Shown one piece after another: positions 1-10,105 of a stretch of 64,000 nucleotides of DNA. Source of the stretch: Malus domestica (taxonomy: Eukaryota; Streptophyta; Magnoliopsida; Rosales; Rosaceae). Both the position numbers and the translations under genes were made by a program. Every line of letters begins with the position of its first letter. Positions within the stretch are counted from its first letter, which is position 1. The stretch spans positions 6,270,001 to 6,334,000 of the forward strand of contig NC_091671.1 in NCBI RefSeq assembly GCF_042453785.1, read 5' to 3'. The notes under the pieces were generated by a model that ran no database searches, was not told where the DNA came from, and saw only the letters and a program-made list of their open reading frames with translations.

Positions 1-385
1 CGCTACTCCGCCCATGGTGTGTCTCCTTCCAGTGGTGCACCTTGGTGTTGGGTGGTTTTTAAAGTGCGTTTAGCACTATTTGGTAGGATTATGGAAGCGC
101 TTTTTGCGCAGGTGGCTCGCTCACCCCCCATATTCGGTTCATCCAGTTTGTTCGTGGGTTCTTTCTCTTGGTGGTGGTGACGGATTGGCGATGGCGGCAC
201 AACTGGCGTGGTGGAGTTTGTTTTCTTTCAGATCTAGGATTTTTGTTGATGTAAGCTTGCTCTTTATGAGCTTGTCGGTTGTTTTTACTTGTAGCTTTTA
301 CTTGTATTTGGCTTGCCTCCGGGCCTTCCATTTCTTGTATTAGTTTTTATTTATGAAAGTTCTCAGTTTGTCCAAAAAAAAAAAA
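1..385 (+). mobile_element. LINE-like 3' end with poly(A), cut by window edge
   Basis: A non-coding, T/G-rich stretch ends in a run of 12 A at about 374-385. Directly after the run, sequence resumes that is shared with the other UGT repeat units (386-491 matches about 18487-18595 and 28510-28600). An abrupt join of foreign sequence, ending in poly(A), to an otherwise repeated unit is what a 5'-truncated LINE insertion leaves. No reverse-transcriptase reading frame is visible in the part inside the window, and the 5' end and its target duplication lie outside. A processed transcript tail is an alternative. Confidence 0.4.
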
Positions 386-491
386 CTACTCCAAATTAGG
401 GGGTAGGTTTTGCTGGGGAAGTTCTAGAAACATTTATACTTTGTGTTGGAAATGTTTCACTTAATTTTCTCTGCAGTATTGGACTTAGGCG

Positions 492-885
492 TGTTATAAA
501 TATTATGTGGATGGTCCACATGAATAGTTTGTTACTATTTATGCACAATATTTTCACTATTCATTTGTGGAAAATTTGTAAAGTGAATAGTGCTTTATTT
601 TGTTTATATAAAGGAAGAAGATGAGATGAGAAAGAGAGTTCACGGGAAAGAAAGAGAGGAAGGAAGGAAGAGGAAGAGAGAGAAGGAAAAGGAAGAGAGA
701 AAATAGAGGAAGATAAGAGGAGATAATAGAGAGAGTTATCTTTGTACTCCTATTATTTCAAATTATAATGAAAGCACCACTGCTGCCCCGAGGACGTACT
801 CCAGTCACACTGACTGTAGAGGAACCTCGTAAATTTTGTGTCTTGTTTCATTTATTCCACTGCACCCACAGTCGATTTTACAACA
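492..885 (+). repeat. 5' LTR of the 492-6658 element
   Basis: 394 bp, begins TGTTATAAAT and ends TTTTACAACA. It contains a TATATAA box near 604, a long purine-rich (GA) tract at about 612-735, and the sequence CGTTATCAGCACGAG just beyond its 3' end, where a primer-binding site is expected. Confidence 0.85.
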
Positions 886-3800
886 CGTTATCAGCACGAG
901 AAGCTCTCATGTCAGTGGAAAGCACAACGCCACAAATCCTATTCACCTCCTTCAGCTGGAATCTCACAGATAAGAAACAATTTTCATTTCATCTTCAAAT
1001 CTCAGTACAATTGATTTTCTTGAAGCAACTATATATATTGTTGTATGACTGTATATCATCCTTTGCAGAAGCAAAAGAGTACATACTCAAAATTCGTAAA
1101 GAATTTGACAGCCATTTAAACAGCCTCTGAACTCCAACTTGCGGACCTCGGATTAAAATACTTTCTTCTTGAAAGTTGTTCGTCCACTCAGTATCTACAA
1201 CATATCAAAATTTCAGAAAACTTTAACGGTTCGATCGTTGCAGATGTCTGAAATACTAAACCAGTTTCCAATTTCCGCAGAAAACTGGACAGCCACCTTA
1301 TGAGTACCATAACTCTATTTCTGTAGCTCAAATCGAAATTGTTTCTTCACGAAAGTTGTTTGGTATCCTCTTATCCATATCATACTAAAATTTGAACTAA
1401 ATCTAACGGTTTGAGCTTCTCATAAGTTGCAGACACTCTTGACTCCAAAACTTATGGGAACCGTTTCGACTTTTTCGAAACTCACCGGAGGAGGAACACC
1501 AATTGGAACTTATTGTTACTATTAGTTACTGAGTAACCAAAATGACTTCGAACTGTGAAATAATAATAAAAATAAAAGGGATGAAACAAAAGAAGTGGCA
1601 GACCAAGAAAATGAAAAAGCAAAACATGAGGACTTAATCATTGCATTTTCTGTTTTGGCATATTTATGTGCATGGTGTCGGTTTAAAGCCCATGTCACAA
1701 GTTCTATTTATTTAAAGCAATTTATTTATAGTGGGTATAATTATTACCCTTTGCTTTAAAGCTTTGATATTTATGTGAATGGTGCTGAATCAAAGCCCTT
1801 GTCATAAGTTTTATTTACTTTAAAGCAATTTATTTACCATGGACGGTTTTACCGCCTATTGCTTTAAGTTTTGATGGTGCTGAATTAAAGCCCTTGTCAC
1901 AAGCTTTATTTACTTAAATGCAATTTATTCATTATTGCTGGAATTACCGTCTATTGCTTTAATTTATTTATTGTACTTATCTTTTGTTACTATGAGTATA
2001 TACAGGACCTGAAGTTCCTTGATCAGATCAGAACCTGCAGTTTCTTGATCCTCATCATATAAAATGATTGGACCCGAAGTTCCATCATACAAAAGGATCT
2101 GGCATGAAGTCCTTTGATCCTGAAGATCAGGACATGAAGTTCCTAGATGAGTACCGTAAGTTTGAAGTGCCGCAATGCCTCAACTTAATTATAATAAAGG
2201 ACATAAGAGTCTCAGTTCACAGACTATTAAACAAGGACCAGAAGTTCCTCATGTCTATACTCAAAATGGTTTAGCAGAAGCATTTATTAAGTAGGTGAAA
2301 TTAATTATCAACGCTCTGCTCATGAAAACGAAATTGCCAATTTTCTACATGGGAACATGTAAACTTTACATGATGCATTATTAATTCGGTTGAGACATGT
2401 TACCGACCATCAATACTTCTCAGTAGAACTCGGGTTTGGGAACCAGCCAAACATTATACATTTACGAGTTTTTGGTTGTGTTATCTATGTGTCTATTGCA
2501 CTACCACAACGTACTGAAATGAGGCATCATCGTAGATTAGGCATTAAAGTTGAACACCATCTATCATTCAATATTTAGAACCCTTGATTGGGGATATGTT
2601 TACCGCATGTTTTGCGGACTGTTATTTTGATAAGACAATTTTCCCGCTGTTAGGGGGAGAAAATATCGTTCCAGAAAAATGATGAGAAAAGACCGTTCCA
2701 GAAAAACGAAGAGAATTTGTCTTATTTTGATTCACGAAGCAATCAATGAGAAAATGAAATATGAATAATTGAATGATGCAACGAAAGTGATGAAATCATA
2801 TATATTTACTGCAAATGTGCCTACAAGAATTGATGTCTCTGTTGGATAAAATAATGAGACAGTAAATGATTTATCTGTTGCACGCCTGAAGCATGGCAGA
2901 TTTTTAGACTCAAAAGGTTCAGTTATTCGAAAGAAGAATAATATGGCACTACTGAACTATTGCATTCCCGAAGCATAATTGTTGCATGCCAGAAGCATGA
3001 CAGTCGCCGCATGGATACACGTCCCAGATAGGACAATCCACAGACATGGGAATGTTGATGTCTCATACATGAAGCATAATAAACATATAGGTTCCAATGA
3101 CTCAACTCCCGGAAATGGAGATTAAAATCCAAGCTCTATAACGCTCAAGAGGAGGTTATGATCCACATTCTCTCAATTATGACTATCTTGGAAGAGATAG
3201 CGTCATGCCCTTGAAGAGGCAATGGATATCCAAAGAAATGAAAAGCTTTTATGCATGCGCATGCACAGGAGAATATGGGATCACGGATTGATGATAACCA
3301 ATGGTAATTTTGGTTTTTACAAGTAGCTACTAAATTCATCAATGAGCTGTGTTAATATTGAGTCACGTTCTTTTGTTCGTCGACAAAAGAAAAATTATTG
3401 GCCAAAATGGAGAAAGGCAATTCCATTACAATTTTGTAAGAACGTGGGCAAATGAATCTATATATATTTGAATACAATACAAATAGCCAAATGATATTGA
3501 ACCAAGGAGGTTATATATGGGCATTTGTAATACAGTGTAATACACTTACATGATATGACACAAGGTTGTAAACGAGTTCATATGAATGGAGAATTATATA
3601 CGAAGGGTTGTGAGTCGCCCACATTATATCTCCATAAGTAAATCCCTCAAGTATACATGGGAGCAAATTGCTCTGTATAAATTCCAAAGGAAAATGTGTC
3701 ATGAAGTGTAGAAAATCCTTGAAGGATTCAAATTGCTTGAAGTAAGCCCCTGAAGGGTAAAGCATAAAATATATACTCAATATCAATGGATGATATAAAT

Positions 3801-4279
3801 TGCCTTAGTGAGTACTATCATTATGATATTGTTGCAACATACTAAAATCTCTTGCAAGAGTCAATGACATTAAATTAGAACTCTTGAAGAGTTGATGATA
3901 TTAAATTGGGACTCCTGAAGAGTCTAGAAAAATTATAAAGTGTTGAAGGAATTATTGTCTCGAGCTGCAGATTGAACAATCTACCAACACGAATCTTATC
4001 CATGATATTTATGATATTAAAAGAACCATATGGATTGAAGATTATGAGTTAAATACTCATATGATGAAGACACTAAGAATAAACATTTATCTTCGTGAGG
4101 GTAAAGATAAATTAATATTTGGTCCAGAAGTACCACATCTTAGTGAAGTATATGCTTTATTGTATTTGGCACAATACATTGAATGAAATAAAGCTTATTT
4201 ATTAATATTTCCAAGAAATTACAGATATATACATACACATGAGTTAAAACAAACAAACAGGATGAAGCATTCACAAAGG

Positions 4280-4888
4280 TTACTCATGTGCAGCCTCAGT
4301 ACTCGAAAGTACCCCAGAAGGGGGAGGCACTGGAGATTGATCATGTGGCACCCCAGTACTTAGCAAAACACCAGAAGGGGAAGGCATCAGTTGCTTTCGG
4401 AATCTAGCAACGAACCTCTGGTGATCACTTTGAATCCGACTTTCGGATTCCTGCAGTTGGACGAGCTTTCTTTTCATGCTCGTAGAGTAACTATTTGCAA
4501 GCACGTGTAACACCCTATTCTCGTGCTTGAGCCCTCTGATCTCTTGTTTAAGACTTGCCACCTCCGCCATCAATGATTCAACTTGGCGAGTTTGAGCAAG
4601 TAGGCGTTGGCCCATATTGGAAACAGAGCCAGCACACTGAACACTGAGAGCCAAGGAGTCTTGAACGGCCGACTCTTCAGACCGTTATGAAAGGATCTTG
4701 TTATCCGTTGGAGTGAGAAGATTTCTAGCTACCACAGTAGCGGTTATGTTATTCTTCATCATAGAGTCCCCAACCGTAAGAGGACCATTAGAAGATAAGA
4801 AGGACGTGCGCCATATATTATCCTGACGCTGCTCGTCTGTATCACTCCTAAGACTCAAATCTAAGCAAATGTTAGATGGGCAAGTCAT
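4280..4888 (-). other. Antisense reading region inside the copia-like element (coiled coil)
   Basis: On the minus strand the element carries a reading region of about 200 codons, opposite in sense to pol. It includes a stretch rich in heptad-like leucine, lysine and glutamate (around MAEVASLKQEIRGLKHEN), predicted by eye to form a coiled coil. The region ends in a proline/serine-rich tail. I recall similar proteins as common hypothetical entries in Rosaceae, but cannot check. It is not uninterrupted here. It may be an antisense frame belonging to this family or a captured host fragment. No function is assigned. Confidence 0.4.
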
Positions 4889-6264
4889 TTTTCAGAAATG
4901 ATGAAGGAAAAACAGAGGTCAAATAAAATTTCAGAAGTTCAAGAAGGTGGAAATTTCTCAGGCAGCAACTTTATGAGCATACTCTTGAATGCAATTGATG
5001 TCTCTATAAAAGAAGAGGCAACAGAGCCGCTTGTTCAAAGATCAAAGCGACACGGCTCTCCGAATTTCAAAAAGCCAGATTTTCCTGAATAAAGTTCGTT
5101 GGCATTTTTCAGACGTAATCCCAGCTTTTCAGATGTCGCGTGCAATTTTGTCAAAGATCTCTAACAAAGTTGAAAACGCGTAAATCTTACTGTTCTATTT
5201 ACACCACAGTTGCTGACAAGAGTAAAAGCACAGCACCACCACTTGCTATTGAGAAATCTCTATATATGTCGACCTCTGTTCTCCATAACAAGGCAGACCT
5301 GCAACACTGCAAGAATGCCTAACTCTTCCTCATCTCCGAGAATGCATCTTCAACATAGCATCTCGAAATACTTAGTTTTCTTCCTCTCTGAGAATACCTC
5401 TTCAAACATGTTACACCAGAGCAAGATTATCACATATCTTCAGGGACCAGAGCAAGATTATCTCATATCATGCAATCTCCCTGTCATTTCCTTTGTCCTT
5501 GTTCTTGCCTGCGAAGACAAGGATAAAGAAAGCAATATGTCGGAACCTCCACTCAAACTCCCGGTAAGGAACCGACTGCTTGGAACCTTTCCTGATTGCT
5601 TACCTAATGTTGCTCTCGAGTAGCCATCTTCAACGGTTGGAGCTGGGTCTCCAGTCACCAAGAAGTGATGAACCATCCAAATGCAAGGGTTTGCATTCCA
5701 CTTCTGCACCAGGGGACAAATCCTACAAGAGAAGATGCCACATATGCATGGGGGAAAAAGCAGTGAAAATACTACTTAAGTAAGGGGAGCAAGTAAGGAA
5801 AGTGAAAATGATGCATTGAAGCATGTGGAGACAAGTGCAATGAACATATGCTGATTCATCCCCAACTAAGCCGACTATCACTTGTCACGTGAAGCTCCTC
5901 ATGGTCCAATTTCATTCAAGATCAAGCCTCGAAGGTCCTTGAAGAAATCACAAGTCCGATTCAAGATCAAGTGTTCACTACTCTTGAATCAAATTCCGCT
6001 CCAGATAAAAGGAGTAAATTCAGACCTTTGGATGCTAGTCTAGCAGAAAGTCCTACAACCCAGTTCAAGAAAAAGCCTGTGGAAAGTTAACAACAAGTAA
6101 AGCAACTCTTTCAGCAACTCTTCTTACTAAGAGACTAAAGCAGAACGATCAACGATCAACCTAAATGATTTGAAATCAGGGGGAGATACTCATCAGGGGG
6201 AGCATTCAAAACAGATCAAGATTTTAACGAGTCAATCGAAAACTTGTGGCCATCCAAGGGGGAG

Positions 6265-6658
6265 TGTTATAAATATTATGTGGATGGTCCACATGAATAG
6301 TTTGTTACTATTTATGCACAGTATTTTCACTATTCATTTGTGGAAAATTTGTAAAGTGAATAGTGCTTTATTTTGTTTATATAAAGGAAGAAGATGAGAT
6401 GAGAAAGAGAGTTCACGGGAAAGAAAGAGAGGAAGGAAGGAAGAGGAAGAGAGAGAAGGAAAAGGAAGAGAGAAAATAGAGGAAGATAAGAGGAGATAAT
6501 AGAGAGAGTTATCTTTGTACTCCTATTATTTCAAATTATAATGAAAGCACCACTGCTGCCCCGAGGACGTACTCCAGTCACACTGACTGTAGAGGAACCT
6601 CGTAAATTTTGTGTCTTGTTTCATTTATTCCACTGCACCCACAGTCGATTTTACAACA
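6265..6658 (+). repeat. 3' LTR of the 492-6658 element
   Basis: Same length and nearly the same sequence as 492-885. It is preceded by a polypurine tract and followed by the AGGCG target duplication, after which the interrupted UGT repeat unit resumes. Confidence 0.85.
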
Positions 6659-6663
6659 AGGCG

Positions 6664-8739
6664 ATATTTATTATGTGATTTTTGGACCCAAGACTCCCTT
6701 ATTTGATTATTCACTTAATCTTGTTAGTTAAAGGTGCTTTTCTTCTATTATACAAAGCTCAAAGAACACATCTATTCTACAGTCTACTTAACGTGGCCAC
6801 GCCTAATATTTTGACTTTAGCAAGTTTAAGATCCAAGTGAATGAAACAAAAAAAAAAAAAAAAACCAAAAGATCAATCGAAATTTAAAGAAACACGGTAC
6901 AAAAATAGACATGTTCATTAAATTTATTTTGTGGATGAGAATTAAGAACAAGAAAATTCAAAGTCAAAGTATTAAAAAAAGGATATTTTCTCGTTTGAAA
7001 AACCTATTGTGATTATTTTTTTTACTATAAACATTAGAACCGTCCGTTACTATATATATAAAAAAAAACAATTGACTAGAAAAGTTTGAAAAAACTTGAA
7101 TGTCACAATTTTTTTTTATATTTCTAAGTGATGGAAAAGAAAGAATATCTTTCACATATCCACCAAGTGTCACAACTATTTTTTAAATGATATAAAGAAA
7201 GATGTCTTTGTTCTCAAAAGAAACGCTCCCCCTTAATGAATTTTTATAATGGTAATGCAATGATGTGTCATCAATATAAAGTAAGTAAATTAATTAACAT
7301 TTAAATAATAATACAATCATCAATAATCATATCATTTAAATTACAAAATTTTAATTTAAAATGATCAATTGATTTGGTCAAATGCAGTTGATGGTGGTGA
7401 TGCAATATCCTACAAGATATTGCATAGACTTTTCGCGTGGTTAGCCAAAAAATTAAACTTTTATGTGTTTTTGTTTGGCTAGCTTTCTTGTTCTTCCTGG
7501 CTGTTGCCACAGACTTTTCGCATCTATCACTACTAGAAAAAATGGGATGTGAACTAGTGGGGTCATGTGCCCAGTCTTGCCTTGGCTAGGAGATATGTTT
7601 TTAGCTTGTTGGAAAAACGGTGCGTCAAATCAACCATCTCCTTTAACTAACAATGATGTAGGAATTGACAGAGTACGTAAGCAATGATGTAGGGGAGGGC
7701 CATATAATATTTAAGTTTTATATATATATATATACATCCTTTTGCCGTACTCTTTTTCCCATTTTGCAGTTTAATGCAATTGAAGGTGGTAATGCAATGT
7801 CCTACAAGATAATGGTGGTTAGGTACCATCTAGCCAGAAAATTAAGAGTCCGTTGGATATCTTATTTGAAATTTTTTATTATTTTTTAAAACATTTCTTA
7901 ATAACATTTTTTGAAAATAATTTTCTTTAAGACTTAAAAATTTGATTGGTTTGCGATTTAAAAATTTTACATCTTACGACTTAAACTAGATAAAAAGATG
8001 GAATCACATGAGAGGGAGAAATAGAAGAGAGGAGGAAATAAAGTAATAGATGATTGAAAGAATTATAAAGAAGGGAGATGATCGGACAAGATAGAGAGGA
8101 AGATGAGTGGGAGAAAGAATCAAAAGAATGAAGAAGATTGGAGAATAGACAAAAAAGGTAAAAGAAAAAAAAAAGTAGACAAGAGAGATAGATTTGGAGT
8201 GAGAAAGGAGGATGGAAACAAAAGAAATGAGTGAGTGTAAGTTTAAAAATTCTATAAACTTATTTTTTATGTTTTTAGAGAATATACTATATTTTTTAGT
8301 TAGTTTTGTTTAGTTTTTAAAAATAATCATACGAAACAAATTTTTAAAATCTAAAACTTGAAAATTATTTTTAATATAAAAAATTGAATTTAAGTAGAGT
8401 AAGTTATAAACATTTATTTGTTTTTTGTATCGCCAGTTTTTCTGTTCTTGTTGGTTGCTGCCGTAGTCTTTTGACTCTTTTCGCATCTATCACTACTAGA
8501 AAAACTGGGACAAGAACTGATGGGCTTATATTCATTGTGGTGGGCTGAGTATATTGGTTTTATACCACATTTATATTAAATATTTTGGCAGTAGGACCAA
8601 CTAATAAATGTGAGTTTTATTTTTATTAAAAATTGTTACAAATATAGTATGAAAAATGTGATAAAAATAATATTTTTGTAGTTTTATTTGAGCGTGGGGG
8701 CATGTACCCAGTCTTGCCTTAGCTCAGAGAGGTCTTTTA
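6664..8739. other. Spacer of UGT repeat unit I, no gene seen
   Basis: AT-rich DNA that matches, piecewise, the spacers in front of UGT-B (18590-21630) and UGT-C (28590-29890). No coding gene is supported. It includes an A-run near 6848, purine-rich GA stretches near 7990-8230, and a displaced UGT promoter copy at about 7655-7770. The spacer is useful mainly as evidence that the array arose by tandem duplication. Confidence 0.6.
7655..7770 (+). promoter_or_regulatory. Displaced copy of the UGT71 core promoter
   Basis: This stretch, running from GACAGAGTACGTAAGCAATG through the CCATATAATATTTAAG block and the TATATA run to TTTGCAGTTTAAT, matches the region directly upstream of UGT-B (21630-21735). 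No UGT follows. After the shared AAT the sequence switches to another repeat found near 20600. It is a rearranged relic and is unlikely to drive a gene. Confidence 0.55.
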
Positions 8740-9155
8740 GAGCAACTCCACCCTTGGAGCCCTCCCCCTGACAATCCATTATTGAATCCACCCTATTAAA
8801 CAGTAACTGCCTTTAATGAATAGTAACTACCATTAATGAACAGTAATTACCTTTTGCATCTCCACCCTTGGAGCCCTCCCCTGGCAATAAGTAATAAAAT
8901 AATAGTTTTTTTTGTTTGTTTAAATAATATAAAATAATAAAAAACAGGGAAATGGGGCTGTAGGGCCTCGGGCTGACACAAAAAACAATAAAAAAATGCC
9001 TTGGCCCTCGGGCTGCAGACTTGTCAACTCTCCACCCCCTTGTGCTCGGGCTCCCACCCTCACTCGGGCCCTCCATGGCTGGAGAAGAATCAACCGGCCC
9101 TCGGGCCCCTTCCTGCAGCCCGTCCCCCGAGCAAAGTAGAAGGCTGGGGTTGCTC
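8740..9155. mobile_element. PIF/Harbinger-type non-autonomous element, 416 bp
   Basis: Terminal inverted repeats begin GAGCAACTCCACCC and end GGCTGGGGTTGCTC, and are flanked by the 3-bp duplication TTA at 8737-8739 and 9156-9158. The empty site exists in paralogous spacers, where TTTTAGTGTGTC is uninterrupted at about 21496 and 29753. A 3-bp TTA/TAA duplication with this kind of end is characteristic of PIF/Harbinger. No transposase frame is present. A related element lies at 27215-28170 and a third, split one at 48346-52245. Confidence 0.8.
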
Positions 9156-9434
9156 TTAGTGTGTCGAAAACAAACGTTGCATTAAGTGTAATAATAACTA
9201 ATTGAAATTTCTTTTTTTTTTAAGTTCTAACCAATTGTATTATAAAAAAAAATGAGAAAATTTGAAATAGGTTCAATTTTATAGATCTACTTTTAAAATA
9301 TGGCTAATTTTTAATGATTTTTTACTTTTGAAATAAATCTAATTTTTAATTATTTTGAACCTATATCAACAGATCTCTATAAAAATTAGTGTAGCCGTAC
9401 TGTTGATATTGAAAAATATATCCCAGCCGACAAA
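9156..9434. other. AT-rich spacer, nothing recognised
   Basis: Continuation of the UGT-A upstream spacer, similar to about 21500-21630 and 29760-29890. No reading frame, RNA gene or clear element was seen. Confidence 0.6.
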
Positions 9435-9505
9435 ATAGACAGAGTACGTAAGCAATGATGTAGGCGAGGGCCATATAATATTTAAGTTTTATATATATAC
9501 ACGCA

Positions 9506-9714
9506 CCAGGATCCTCGCCGGATCCATTCCTTAGGGATCCTAGAGATCCCGCAATCTTATCCGTTCATTATATATCGTGCGGTCAGTTTTCATTAGGTAT
9601 TATTTACTTTTGAATTTTAAAATTTAAAATTTAAATAATTTCTAACCGCACGATATACGATGAACGAATAGGATTGTAGGATCCCTAGGAATGGATCCGG
9701 CGAGGATCCTGGTC
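9506..9714. repeat. Foldback MITE, long inverted repeats
   Basis: Inverted arms begin CCAGGATCCTCGCCGGATCC and end with the complement (GGATCCGGCGAGGATCCTGG). The arms are about 70-80 bp with an AT-rich loop. TATATATAC occurs on both sides (about 9492-9500 and 9717-9725), which would fit a 9-bp Mutator-type target duplication. The site is uninterrupted in the UGT-B promoter. The whole element could form a strong hairpin. Confidence 0.7.
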
Positions 9715-9764
9715 CATATATATACATCCTTTTGCCGTACGCTTTTGCATTTTGCAGTTTAATA

Positions 9765-9977
9765 AGGGTCTGGCCTCATTGTCCCCGTGTTTTTTTGTGC
9801 TTTTTTATTGCGTTCGTTATTAAGTCATGTCAACATGTTATATTATTTTATTTATATTATAAAGATAATAAGATAAAAATAAATAGTAATATAAAATATT
9901 GACATGGTTTAACTGTGATCATATAAATAGAAGAGTATAGGAGGACACGAAAACAAGAAGGGTAGACAATCTTGCCC
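9765..9977. mobile_element. hAT-like MITE in the UGT-A promoter
   Basis: 213 bp inserted into the sequence GCAGTTTAATACG, flanked by a perfect 8-bp duplication GTTTAATA at 9757-9764 and 9978-9985. An 8-bp duplication fits hAT. The ends are imperfect inverted repeats and the interior is partly foldback. The uninterrupted site is present before UGT-B (about 21726-21735) and UGT-C (about 29998-30008). Related copies lie at about 19945-20110 and 33412-33632. Confidence 0.75.
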
Positions 9978-10105
9978 GTTTAATACGTAGTTCAAATTAA
10001 GCATTTTTATCCAATGGAAGAACATGACTATATTTATGTCTGTGGTTGATGTGCGAAGAAAGTAGAAAGCAGAAACCAGAAAGAGTGAAAGAACAACCGA
10101 GAAAG

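Larger units (their letters stand above)
492..6658 (+). mobile_element. Young Ty1/copia-like LTR retroelement, internal region decayed
   Basis: Two 394-bp LTRs with TG...CA ends (492-885 and 6265-6658) flank a 5.4 kb interior. The 5-bp target duplication AGGCG lies at 487-491 and 6659-6663. Just inside the 3' LTR is a purine tract (AAGGGGGAG). Copia-type pol remnants can be read on the plus strand around 2070-3150 and 4080-4150, including an integrase/RT linker-like stretch near 2390-2580. The interior is broken many times and has no long sense frame, while the LTRs differ at about one position by eye. That implies a very recent insertion moved by proteins from another copy. It sits in the spacer upstream of UGT-A, and joining the flanks gives the sequence seen at 18590 and 28590. 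Confidence 0.85.
9435..10105 (+). promoter_or_regulatory. UGT-A promoter and leader, split by two MITEs
   Basis: The conserved UGT71 upstream block (GTAAGCAATGATGTAGG, then CCATATAATATTTAAG and a TATATATA run) begins near 9440. In copies B and C it runs without interruption to the start codon over about 240 bp. Here it is separated from the gene by a foldback element (about 9506-9714) and a hAT-like MITE (9765-9977), so the distance to the ATG is about 620 bp. A TATATATAC remains at about 9717-9725. An in-frame ATG at 10049 precedes the preferred start at 10106. Confidence 0.55.

Noticed and set aside
768-1130. A 120-codon frame starting in the first LTR
   Set aside because: Spans LTR and leader of the young copia-like element; no gag features recognised.
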